Source of the DNA: Hygrocybe punicea
Taxonomy: Eukaryota; Basidiomycota; Agaricomycetes; Agaricales; Hygrophoraceae
Assembly (NCBI GenBank): GCA_963556145.1
Contig: OY744473.1
Coordinates: forward strand, 1,798,001-1,862,000
Length of the DNA stretch: 64,000 nucleotides
Direction: 5' to 3'
Shown here: one piece after another, positions 23,963-37,500 of the stretch
Numbering within the stretch: position 1 is the stretch's first letter
How the letters are laid out: every line of letters begins with the position of its first letter
Notes under the pieces: generated by a model
What the model saw: only the letters and a program-made list of their open reading frames with translations
What the model was told of the DNA's origin: nothing
Databases searched by the model: none
Position numbers and translations under genes: made by a program

Positions 23963-25386
23963 ATGTCGGGCTCGTCTCAGAATCCAGTTGCGATTATCAC
24001 CATCGGTATGGCTGGTGCAGGCAAATCTACCTTTGTCCAACGCATCAATTCCTATCTGCATTCTTTGGATCCTCCTAAGCCGCCTTACATCCTTAACTTG
24101 GATCCCGCTGTTACAAATGTCCCCTTCGAGCCCAACATTGATATCAGAGATACAGTGAATTACCAGGAAGTCATGAAGCAGTGTGTGGCTGTTCCCGCTC
24201 CAGACAGGTATCAGTAACGAATCGTGGTGGTACTCAAGGTACAAACTGGGACCAAACGGTGGAATCATGACCGCCCTCAACCTCTTTACAACAAAATTTG
24301 ACCAGGTACTGGGGCTGATAGAGAGGAGGGCAGACACCGTTAGGTAGATTGTTAGCTTATGTTAGTATCTGGATGTTCTCTGACCGTTCCACTTCAGCCA
24401 TGTCATTCTTGACACCCCTGGACAGATCGAAATATTTACGTGGTCTGCATCTGGGGCCATCATTACTGACGCTGTCGCTTCATCGTTTCCAACTGTCGTT
24501 GCCTACATAATCGACACCCCTCGGACGACAGCACCCGCCACCTTCATGTCTAACATGCTCTACGCCTGCAGGTATTTACTCTTCTTCCCTCCTTATAACC
24601 AGAATATCCTCATTGTCTCTCCAGCATTCTCTACAAGACAAAACTCCCATTTATCCTTGTTTTCAACAAAATAGATGTTCAACCGCATGATTTTGCGCTG
24701 GAATGGATGCAAGACTTTGAGGCGTTCCAGGTCGCACTTGCATCTCACAGCGGCACCAGGGACGCAGATGGAGAGCCAACGTACATGAACAGCCTAATGA
24801 ATAGCATGAGCTTGGTTCTGGATGAATTCTACAAACACCTCAAGGTTGGTTGCGATTGATCACAAATGGAGAACTCAAGGGGATCTATTGTGTAGGCCGT
24901 AGGAGTCTCCAGTATGACAGGTGACGGTATCAAAGCATTTTTTGATGCGGTTGAAGTTGCCAGAAATGAATACGACGTGTGAGTCACTCCAATGTCACTA
25001 TCTAAGCCGCAGCGCTGAGCATGCCACCTCGCAATTAGAGACTATCTTCCAGAACTGCAACGCGCACGTGCCGCCCGTGAAAAGTCCCTCCAGGACATCA
25101 AGGACGATTCGATGAATCGGTTGATGAAAGATCTTGCCGTAGATCGCGCGGAAAATCCGGAGGCCGTGAACGATCGGTGGAATTCGGATGACGATGAAGA
25201 CGACGGCGGCGATATTAACATCATCGATAAGAGTACGTGTTTGGTTTGCTTGTCATCTTCGTTGTTCGCTCATTTGTTCACACTCCATTTTGTTCAGGCC
25301 AAGAGCCTTGGCCAGGTCAATATATTGATTTGACACGAGCGCGTCGCCACGGCGATGAGGATATCAATTGGCCCCGGCCGGGTTAG
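23963..25386 (+). CDS. GPN1: GPN-loop GTPase 1 (Npa3/XAB1), RNA polymerase II assembly and import
   Basis: Seven exons (23963-24180, 24239-24343, 24398-24571, 24625-24844, 24896-24978, 25039-25232, 25298-25386) join in frame for 360 residues, normal for the family. All GTPase motifs are visible: G1 GMAGAGKST at residues 15-23, the defining GPN motif in [17 protein letters not shown]3 [16 protein letters not shown], and G4 VFNKIDVQ. The switch region [20 protein letters not shown] is typical of GPN1. The C-terminus has a charged helix ([20 protein letters not shown]) and a very acidic stretch ([11 protein letters not shown]) before a conserved-looking end (YIDLTRARR). Npa3/GPN1 is a cytosolic GTPase needed for RNA polymerase II assembly and nuclear import (established in yeast and human). 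Introns are 51-65 bp. Confidence 0.96.
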
Positions 25387-25951
25387 CAGATTTCGGAACA
25401 TGCTGCGATTCTTTGTCTAATAGGACAAATGTGCAACAAAGTCAGCAGGGGGAGTGGGCATCAGGGTTGGTTTGTTGGTAATATTGGGGACAGGTAATCC
25501 GGGCTCAAAGTGTGCCTTTTGCACTTATTTGTACGCCTGCCAAATTCCAGATCTCAATTCGCCTTGCTGAGCAACTTCAGTGAGTTCAAGTTCATTCAAA
25601 ACTATTCGGCACTCTCACCGCTACCTTTTATTAATTACCTTTTATTAATAATATTGAACACGGGAGAAACGGCAGAATGACCACTTGACTGCTGTGTTTG
25701 TCCTCTTTTCGCCACTAAGGGTTAAAAAGACGGTTTCTTTGTGAAAATAATACCGGCGTATAGGAACTCCGAGTTGCTGTGTTCTTACGTAATCGAATCT
25801 ATCAACTTGCTTGTGGAGTTCAGGTTTGAATGTGTACATATTACTGAAGTACGGTGACGGGCGCTCACTTGTCAATTTCGTTATCTTCGGGACTGGTTCT
25901 TGTCCATTTCCTCAGCGAAGACGGTTCCTCCAACGCCACTCTCTACACTGA
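25387..25951. other. Intergenic region between GPN1 and the CDK gene
   Basis: 565 bases without a supported gene. A duplicated ttaccttttattaat motif lies at about 25622-25650. The CDK promoter must lie here; no TATA box is obvious. Confidence 0.45.
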
Positions 25952-27586
<1,635 letters not shown>

Positions 27587-28901
27587 GATCCGCCGCCCAA
27601 CCCTGGGTGGCGGTGGCAAGGAATCCTGGGAATGTACTAGTTTCTATTGCGGAACCAGCCGTTCCCTTTGTTCTCCACAATCCCGTTGTCTAGAATCTGA
27701 CAAGACATATATGGCAGCGAACCCTCACATATGATTCGGCAAAACGCATATCGGGTCTGTAAATTTCGCTCTGTTCTACTGCACTGCGTTTACAATCGTT
27801 CGCAGCCAAGCGCGCACTTGTCCACCCATATTTTGCGGATTACGAATCTTGACTTTACTTCCTCATTTGCGGATTCGAAATACCTTCTCGCGTGCTTCTG
27901 TTCCGAATATACGCAGTGTCATACAATACATTCGTTTGTTTCCCTCCAGTTTCTGGTCTAGTTCTCTTCGCAATACGGTTTCTCTGCTCTCATGTTGTGC
28001 ACTAGTGGTTCAAAAATACTTAGTTCATACACGGCCGATGGCGACCACAATAGATATATAAGTTATCGCAATAGTGATCACGTGCATTGTAAAATCAAAT
28101 ATGGGTCACCAGATCCACCGTGACCTTACTTTGCATCGCCACCAGTTGTTCGAGTCCGTGCACGTCAATCGACATGCCAGTGTACTATTGAACGCGAACC
28201 AGATTATCGATAAGATAAGCCAGGCCTATAAGGGACATTCGCCCGGATTCGCAAGACCATCCTCTCCTCACATTCTGCGTTCACCGTGTCAGTTCCATCC
28301 ACGATGGAGTGCCCATAAATCAATGAATCCAATGCTTTTTAACTTGAATGTTATGAGTTCACGTTTGTTCTTTTCGCGTGGTTCTAATTGCAGCTGATCT
28401 CGTCTGTTCTCCCATATGCTCCGATCGCGAGTTGATACGTTTCCGGTCTGTGGTCCTGGGTTTGACGCTACATGCACGATCAGTGTCCGGTTTATCATTT
28501 CCAAGTGGTTTCTAATTATGAGTCCACATTCTTTTTTCTTTTCCCTGTTTTCTGCATGAATTTAAATCCAGCTGATCTCGTTTGTCCCCTCTTGGTGCAT
28601 TGCGGCGTTTCTCCGTGTGCTACATGTTGACTGGGCGCCTCATACACGGTCAGTCTCTGATGAATGGTGAGATTTGTCACCCACCTCCCTCTGAAAGCAA
28701 GATCCTTGAAATCTTTGGCGTTCTTTGGGCTTACTGGACAAGGGTGCCTGATTCATCGGGCATCTTCCGGTGGATATGTTAGGTTGTCATGGGTGGTACA
28801 GGATGCCTCGTGTTTGGGTCGTGCTTTTGACTTCAAATTAGGTTCGCCTCTTGTTTTACACAGCTTCACGACCTCTGATACTGGTATTTCCAGTGGAATC
28901 T
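27587..28901. other. Region between the CDK and pseudokinase genes, no supported gene
   Basis: About 1.3 kb. One 107-codon plus-strand ORF (28074-28397) has no family motif I recognise; it could be an upstream exon of the pseudokinase. The stretch just before 28902 stays open in frame with the pseudokinase (RPLILVFPVES), so that gene may begin further upstream. Confidence 0.35.
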
Positions 28902-30045
28902 ATGGATGACTCACTTCAAAAGTCAAACGAACCATTTCCCTCAGTTCTGCTCGTCCCCTTGGGTCGAAAAATGCAGGTGCTTGACTCCATTTTTGCCTAT
29001 CACCTCTATGAATGTCAAAAGCCTGCCTATCTTTATTAGTTCAAAAGAATCGAATTCCATTCCTCGACGGATGCACACTGTGATTCTTTCAAGGCGGACA
29101 TGATTGACCCCACCGGTCTCAATCCAGTCGTAATTAAGCGTTTCCGGTGTCTCTCCAACGATTTTCGCCGCCTGCAAGAATGCAAAACGGTAGCGTGCAT
29201 GAGTGATTGTTCGCGCAAATCGTATCTTATCTTTCAACCAGGGCCTCGTGGCGATGGTGGAGGAGTGTTTCAGCTTGAATCATCCCAACATTGACACCTT
29301 CCTGGCGGTTATATCACTCGATAAGATTCCGGCCGTTGTCACAGTATTCCACCGCAACGGTAATATTCTTGACTACATCGCCAATAATCCCACCGTGGAC
29401 AAGATGAGCCTAGTACGCTTATCGTTTTCTCCCTTTTCCGTTAGGTATTGTTGACATCGTGTGTTTGTCTTCAGATCCGGGGAGCAGCTGAAGGTGTTTT
29501 GTATATACACAGCTGGAATATTGCACACGGTAATATTTGGCCTGTGAGGTTTCCTTGCCCCCTTCGTGCTTGTTCCCTACCAACTTTGTTTGTGCCAGGC
29601 CAACATACATATCACGGACAGCGGCGTGGCCAAGATAGGCGATATAAAGGTCTGCTACTACATGAGTAAAGGAAATAACCGTATCCGCCGTTGGCGCTAC
29701 AGATCACCGCAAGAGCTAGACTCTGGTGGTACTGCTCTTCCAACGCCTGCGAACGATGTGTACTCGGTCGGAATTACAATACTTAAGGTAACTTGTTCAT
29801 CCGCATTCAGTCTGCCACTCCGTCTCTCAACCAAATTTCTTCTCCAGGTGCTCACTGGCGAAACGCCTAGAGGAACATACGTACAGGAGATGAGCAGAAT
29901 AATTGCTCACCGACCCAGATTGATCTCTCAGCCACCTCAAATCAATGCGACATTGTGGCAGTTAATACAAAAATGTTTGGCAGATGAAGTTGCCGACCGA
30001 GCCGACATGGGCGAAGTCGTCAGGACGCTTCAGTCTGTGGGCTGA
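28902..30045 (+). CDS. Protein kinase-like protein, predicted pseudokinase
   Basis: Six exons (28902-28976, 29040-29189, 29242-29412, 29475-29543, 29599-29787, 29848-30045) join in phase 0 for about 283 residues. The fold is that of the tyrosine-kinase-like/Ser-Thr kinases common in Agaricomycetes. It has beta3 VVIKRFR with the lysine, LNHPNIDTFLAVISLDKIPA, the hinge region VVTVFHRNGNILDYIANN and RGAAEGVLYIHS. The catalytic loop is IAHGNIWPANIHI: the HRD Asp is replaced by Asn and the loop Lys by Trp. The DFG position reads KIGDIKV (Asp kept, Phe and Gly lost) and the APE motif is SPQE. The C-lobe is complete: DVYSVGITILKVLTGE, then LWQLIQKCLADEVADRADMG. Missing catalytic Asp and Lys predict little or no phosphotransfer, so a binding or scaffold role is inferred. 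The start may lie further upstream. Confidence 0.78.
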
Positions 30046-30503
30046 AGGGTCGGACACGTTGCAATCATGGCAAGTGCTTCAAATCACCATTGTTGTCGTT
30101 TTCTCACCAACCAATAATAGCCCTCTCGAAGTAATGCCGAGCTGGGTTGCAACATCCCAAGAACGAAATGGCCCGGCAGCCATAGCTCTGATCTAGCATC
30201 CCCATTCCCCGATTGATACGACTTCGGTGTTTTGTGCTGGTTCCTCGGTGCGCTACGCATAGTTCTGTGCTTGACTTCTTGCAGTATGCTTCCCCGTTTT
30301 TCGCGTCCCGAATATAAGGTCGACTCGGTAGTAACGTTGGTTCTATTCGCTGATGGACACAAAGATGGCGTTCTGTTGCTGGAAGGTGAACGGTGTCTCG
30401 TATCTTGTGCTGCTTTCTTTCTTGGCCTATGTTGCCTTCGTGAATAAATTGTAGTGTAATTGTATTTCTTGTTGGTACCAAAATACTTTGCGCGCTTATT
30501 ATA
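30046..30503. other. Left flank of the large element
   Basis: About 460 bases between the pseudokinase stop and the first base of the inverted arm; no gene recognised. The last bases before the element are ttattata. Confidence 0.5.
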
Positions 30504-31565
30504 ACACAGGGTGCACAGTAGCATACCATGTCACACAGTATCTTGAAAGTACTTGACAAGTATACTAAATATCATTACCATAACATTAAACATGGTATTG
30601 TAACAGTATTCAGACATAAACTACAATACTTGTGCTCAAATTCATCTGAAGGTATGAAGGCAAATGAGACTTATACCTTTTCAATAACATCAAGCCTTTT
30701 GTTTCACTACTTTTACTGTATTTACAGCAAAGTGCTGTATAGTTTGGATAGAATACTTGCAGCCTAAGATGAATCAAAGTATTAAACCAGTAAGGAAGTT
30801 GGGGCACTTTTACTATTAGGATACCTTTTGAATACTGTCAAGATACAGGATGAAATAGTATAGTACTGTTGCCATATTTTGGATTTAAGATACTTTGTCA
30901 ATACTTTTAAGATACTGTTTCAATACATTTAAGATACTGTGTCAATACTTTTAAGATACTATTTCAATACTTTTAAGGTACTGTTTCAACGCATCTAAGA
31001 TACTGTTTCAATATCCTTAAAGAACTTTGAAAAATAGTATAGTACTGCTTCAATACTGTTCAGATACTTTGCAAAATGGTATTGGACAGTTATTTAATGC
31101 TAAAACCCAGGGAAATATGGGGCTGGGAATTAGGATTCTGAAGTTCTGGGAAATTCTGAGAATTGGAATTCCAATACTGGGAATGCTAGGAATGGGCATT
31201 TCAAAGTGCAGGTTTTGGGATTCTGATAATTGTAATTCCAAGAGTTTGAGAAGTTTGGAAAGTAGAATTCTGAAATTGTGGGAGATTAGGGATTTGGAAG
31301 TCAACAATGGTGAGATTTGAAATCCTGAAAATGTGCATATTAATGCAAATTCCAAGAATGGGAATCCAAATGCAGGAAATTGGGAATCCAGATTCAGCAG
31401 ATTGGGAATCCAGATGCAGGGAATTGGGAATCCATTCCAAACAATTCCATGCAATTCCTCGGTCCTCGAGTGGCTGAGCAGGATTCGTGATCAGTCGTGT
31501 GAGCTCAAAGGACAATTCCTTGCAAATTCCAACCAATTCCAAACAATTCCGTGCAATTCCTCGAT
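30504..31565 (+). repeat. Left inverted arm of the large element
   Basis: Pairs with 57660-56600 as an inverted repeat. The outer 550 bases are A/T-rich with many atact/agtat motifs. The inner 350 bases are G/A-rich with repeated gggaatcc words (for example attgggaatccagattcagc near 31378). The innermost 130 bases (from about 31435) are one tandem-repeat unit in reverse orientation. In the first 200 bases only about six differences from the right arm were seen. Confidence 0.9.
30887..31018 (+). repeat. Six subterminal 22-bp tandem repeats, left arm
   Basis: Six consecutive copies of a 22-base motif of the form aagatactgtttcaatactt plus two T, each differing by 1-4 bases. They lie 380-515 bases from the terminus, mirrored in the right arm. 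Such subterminal repeats are often transposase-binding sites in DNA transposons (general knowledge); binding here is inference. Confidence 0.85.
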
Positions 31566-34500
31566 CTGTCTTCTGAACTCACTGCAGTCGACACAAATAC
31601 TGCTGAGCCACTCGTGGACTGAGGAATTGCATGGAATTGTATGGAATTGGTTGGAATTTGCACGGAATTGTCTTCTGAGCTCACAGGACACAACACAAAT
31701 ACTGCTGAGCCACTCGTAGACTGAGTAATTGCACGGAATTGTTTGGAATTGGTTGGAATTTGCACGGAATTGTCTTTTGAGCTTGCTGCAGTCGACACAA
31801 ATACTGCTGAGCCACTCGTAGACCGAGGAATTGCATGGAATTGTTTGGAATTGGTTGGAATTTGCACGGAATTGTCTTTTGAGCTTGCTGCAGTCGACAC
31901 AAATACTGCTGAGCCACTCGTAGACCGAGGAATTGCACGGAATTGTTTGGAATTGGTTGGAATTTGCACGGAATTGTCTTTTGAGCTCACAGGACACAAC
32001 ACAAATACTGCTGAGCCACTCGTAGACCGAGGAATTGCACGGAATTGTTTGGAATTGGTTGGAATTTGCACGGAATTGTCTTTTGAGCTTGCTGCAGTCG
32101 ACACAAATACTGCTGAGCCACTCGTAGACCGAGGAATTGCATGGAATTGTTTGGAATTGGTTGGAATTTGCACGGAATTGTCTTTTGAGCTTGCTGCAGT
32201 CGACACAAATACTGCTGAGCCACTCGTAGACCGAGGAATTGCGCGGAATTGTTTGGAATTGGTTGGAATTTGCACAGAATTGTCTTTTGAGCTTGCTGCA
32301 GTTGACACAAATACTGCTGAGCCACTCGTAGACCGAGGAATTGCACGGAATTGTTTGGAATTGGTTGGAATTTGCACGGAATTGTCTTTTGAGCTCACAG
32401 GACACAACACAAATACTGCTGAGCCACTCGTAGACCGAGGAATTGCACGGAATTGTTTGGAATTGGTTGGAATTTGCACGGAATTGTCTTTTGAGCTTGC
32501 TGCAGTCGACACAAATACTGCTGAGCCACTTGTAGACCGAGGAACTGCACGGAATTGTTTGGAATTGGTTGGAATTTGCACGGAATTGTCTTTTGAGCTT
32601 GCTGCAGTTGACACAAATACTGCTGAGCCACTCGTAGACCGAGGAACTGCACGGAATTGTTTGGAATTGGTTGGAATTTGCACGGAATTGTCTTTTGAGC
32701 TTGCTGCAGTCGACACAAATACTGCTGAGCCACTCGTAAACCGAGGAATTGCGAGGAATTGTTTGGAATTGGTTGGAATTTGCACGGAATTGTCTTTTGA
32801 GCTCACAGGACACAACACAAATACTGCTGAGCCACTCGTAGACCGAGGAATTGCACGGAATTGTTTGGAATTGGTTGGAATTTGCACGGAATTGTCTTTT
32901 GAGCTTGCTGCAGTTGACACAAATACTGCTGAGCCACTCGTAGACCGAGGAACTGCACGGAATTGTTTGGAATTGGTTGGAATTTGCACGGAATTGTCTT
33001 TTGAGCTTGCTGCAGTCGACCCAAATACTGCTGAGCCACTCGTAAACCGAGGAATTGCGAGGAATTGTTTGGAATTGGTTGGAATTTGCACGGAATTGTC
33101 TTTTGAGCTCACAGGACACAACACAAATACTGCTGAGCCACTCGTAGACCGAGGAATTGCACGGAATTGTTTGGAATTGGTTGGAATTTGCACGGAATTG
33201 TCTTTTGAGCTTGCTGCAGTTGACACAAATACTGCTGAGCCACTCGTAGACCGAGGAACTGCACGGAATTGTTTGGAATTGGTTGGAATTTGCACGGAAT
33301 TGTCTTTTGAGCTTGCTGCAGTCGACCCAAATACTGCTGAGCCACTTGTAGACCGAGGAATTGCGCGGAATTGTTTGGAATTGGTTGGAATTTGCACGGA
33401 ATTGTCTTTTGAGCTTGCTGCAGTCGACCCAAATACTGCTGAGCCACTCGTAGACCGAGGAATTGCGCGGAATTGTTTGGAATTGGTTGGAATTTGCACG
33501 GAATTGTCTTTTGAGCTCACAGGACACAACACAAATACTGCTGAGCCACTCGTAGACCGAGGAATTGCATGGAATTGTTTGGAATTGGTTGGAATTTGCA
33601 CGGAATTGTCTTTTTAGCTTGCTGCAGTCGACACAAATACTGCTGAGCCACTCGTAGACCGAGGAATTGCACGGAATTGTTTGGAATTGGTTGGAATTTG
33701 CACGGAATTGTCTTTTGAGCTTGCTGCAGTCGACACAAATACTGCTGAGCCACTCGTAGACCGAGGAATTGCATGGAATTGTTTGGAATTGGTTGGAATT
33801 TGCACGGGATTGTCTTTTGAGCTTGCTGCAGTCGACCCAAATACTGCTGAGCCACTCGTAGACCGAGGAATTGCACGGAATTGTTTGGAATTGGTTGGAA
33901 TTTGCACGGAATTGTCTTTTGAGCTTGCTGCAGTCGACACAAATACTGCTGAGCCACTCGTAGACCGAGGAATTGCATGGAATTGTTTGGAATTGGTTGG
34001 AATTTGCACGGAATTGTCCTTTGAGCTTGCTGCAGTCGACCCAAATACTGCTGAGCCACTCGTAGACCGAGGAATTGCGCGGAATTGTTTGGAATTGGTT
34101 GGAATTTGCACAGAATTGTCTTTTGAGCTTGCTGCAGTCGACACAAATACTGCTGAGCCACTCGTAGACCGAGGAATTGCACGGAATTGTTTGGAATTGG
34201 TTGGAATTTGCACGGAATTGTCTTTTGAGCTTGCTGCAGTCGACACATATACTGCTGAGCCACTCGTAGACCGAGGAATTGCACGGAATTGTTTGGAATT
34301 GGTTGGAATTTGCACGGAATTGTCTTGTGAGCTCACAGGACACAACACAAATACTGCTGAGCCACTCGTAGACCGAGGAATTGCACGGAATTGTTTGGAA
34401 TTGGTTGGAATTTGCACGGAATTGTCTTTTGAGCTCACAGGACACAACACAAATGCTGCTGAGCCACTTGGAGAGCGAGGAATTGCATGGAATTGTTTGG

Positions 34501-37500
34501 AATTGGTTGGAATTTGCACGGAATTGTCTTTTGAGCTTGCTGCAGTCGACACATATACTGCTGAGCCACTCGTAGACCGAGGAATTGCACGGAATTGTTT
34601 GGAATTGGTTGGAATTTGCACGGAATTGTCTTTTGAGCTTGCTGCAGTCGACACAAATACTGCTGAGCCACTCGTAGACCGAGGAATTGCACGGAATTGT
34701 TTGGAATTGGTTGGAATTTGCACGGAATTGTCTTTTGAGCTCACAGGACACAACACAAATACTGCTGAGCCACTTGGAGAGTGAGGAATTGCATGGAATT
34801 GTTTGGAATTGGTTGGAATTTGCACGGAATTGTCTTTTGAGCTCACAGGACACAACACAAATACTGCTGAGCCACTTGGAGAGCGAGGAATTGCATGGAA
34901 TTGTTTGGAATTGGTTGGAATTTGCACGGAATTGTCTTTTGAGCTTGCTGCAGTCGACCCAAATACTGCTGAGCCACTGGTAGACCGAGGAATTGCATGG
35001 AATTGTTTGGAATTGGTTGGAATTTGCACGGAATTGTCTTATGAGCTTGCTGCAGTCGACCCAAATACTGCTGAGCCACTCGTAGACCGAGGAATTGCAT
35101 GGAATTGTTTGGAATTGGTTGGAATTTGCACGGAATTGTCTTTTGAGCTCACAGGACACAACACAAATGCTGCTGAGCCACTTGGAGAGCGAGGAATTGC
35201 ATGGAATTGTTTGGAATTGGTTGGAATTTGCACGGAATTGTCTTTTGAGCTTGCTGCAGTCGACACATATACTGCTGAGCCACTCGTAGACCGAGGAATT
35301 GCACGGAATTGTTTGGAATTGGTTGGAATTTGCACAGAATTGTCTTTTGAGCTTGCTGCAGTCGACACAAATACTGCTGAGCCACTCGTAGACCGAGGAA
35401 TTGCACGGAATTGTTTGGAATTGGTTGGAATTTGCACGGAATTGTCTTTTGAGCTCACAGGACACAACACAAATACTGCTGAGCCACTTGGAGAGTGAGG
35501 AATTGCATGGAATTGTTTGGAATTGGTTGGAATTTGCACGGAATTGTCTTTTGAGCTCACAGGACACAACACAAATACTGCTGAGCCACTTGGAGAGCGA
35601 GGAATTGCATGGAATTGTTTGGAATTGGTTGGAATTTGCACGGAATTGTCTTATGAGCTTGCTGCAGTCGACCCAAATACTGCTGAGCCACTCGTAGACC
35701 GAGGAATTGCATGGAATTGTTTGGAATTGGTTGGAATTTGCACGGAATTGTCTTTTGAGCTCACAGGACACAACACAAATACTGCTGAGCCACTTGGAGA
35801 GCGAGGAATTGCATGGAATTGTTTGGAATTGGTTGGAATTTGCACGGAATTGTCTTATGAGCTTGCTGCAGTCGACCCAAATACTGCTGAGCCACTCGTA
35901 GACCGAGGAATTGCATGGAATTGTTTGGAATTGGTTGGAATTTGCACGGAATTGTCTTTTGAGCTTGCTGCAGTCGACACAAATACTGCTGAGCCACTCG
36001 TAGACCGAGGAATTGCACGGAATTGTTTGGAATTGGTTGGAATTTGCATGGAATTGTCTTTTGAGCTTGCTGCAGTCGACACAAATACTGCTGAGCCACT
36101 CGTAGACCGAGGAATTGCACGGAATTGTTTGGAATTGGTTGGACTTTGCACGGAATTGTCTTTTGAGCTCACAGGACACAACACAAATGCTGCTGAGCCA
36201 CTTGGAGAGCGAGGAATTGCATGGAATTGTTTGGAATTGGTTGGAATTTGCACGGAATTGTCTTTTGAGCTTGCTGCAGTCGACACATATACTGCTGAGC
36301 CACTCGTAGACCGAGGAATTGCACGGAATTGTTTGGAATTGGTTGGAATTTGCACGGAATTGTCTTTTGAGCTTGCTGCAGTCGACACAAATACTGCTGA
36401 GCCACTCGTAGACCGAGGAATTGCACGGAATTGTTTGGAATTGGTTGGAATTTGCACGGAATTGTCTTTTTAGCTTGCTGCAGTCGACACAAATACTGCT
36501 GAGCCACTCGTAGACCGAGGAATTGCACGGAATTGTTTGGAATTGGTTGGAATTTGCATGGAATTGTCTTTTGAGCTTGCTGCAGTCGACACAAATACTG
36601 CTGAGCCACTGGTAGACCGAGGAATTGCATGGAATTGTTTGGAATTGGTTGGAATTTGCACGGAATTGTCTTATGAGCTTGCTGCAGTCGACCCAAATAC
36701 TGCTGAGCCACTCGTAGACCGAGGAATTGCACGGAATTGTTTGGAATTGGTTGGACTTTGCACGGAATTGTCTTTTGAGCTCACAGGACACAACACAAAT
36801 GCTGCTGAGCCACTTGGAGAGCGAGGAATTGCATGGAATTGTTTGGAATTGGTTGGAATTTGCACGGAATTGTCTTTTGAGCTTGCTGCAGTCGACACAT
36901 ATACTGCTGAGCCACTCGTAGACCGAGGAATTGCATGGAATTGTTTGGAATTGGTTGGAATTTGCACGGAATTGTCTTATGAGCTTGCTGCAGTCGACCC
37001 AAATACTGCTGAGCCACTCGTAGACCGAGGAATTGCATGGAATTGTTTGGAATTGGTTGGAATTTGCACGGAATTGTCTTTTGAGCTTGCTGCAGTCGAC
37101 ACAAATACTGCTGAGCCACTCGTAGACCGAGGAATTGCACGGAATTGTTTGGAATTGGTTGGACTTTGCACGGAATTGTCTTTTGAGCTCACAGGACACA
37201 ACACAAATGCTGCTGAGCCACTTGGAGAGCGAGGAATTGCATGGAATTGTTTGGAATTGGTTGGAATTTGCACGGAATTGTCTTTTGAGCTTGCTGCAGT
37301 CGACACAAATACTGCTGAACCACTCGTAGACCGAGGAATTGCACGGAATTGTTTGGAATTGGTTGGAATTTGCACGGAATTGTCTTTTGAGCTTGCTGCA
37401 GTCGACCCAAATACTGCTGAGCCACTCGTAGACCGAGGAATTGCACGGAATTGTTTGGAATTGGTTGGAATTTGCACAGAATTGTCTTTTGAGCTTGCTG

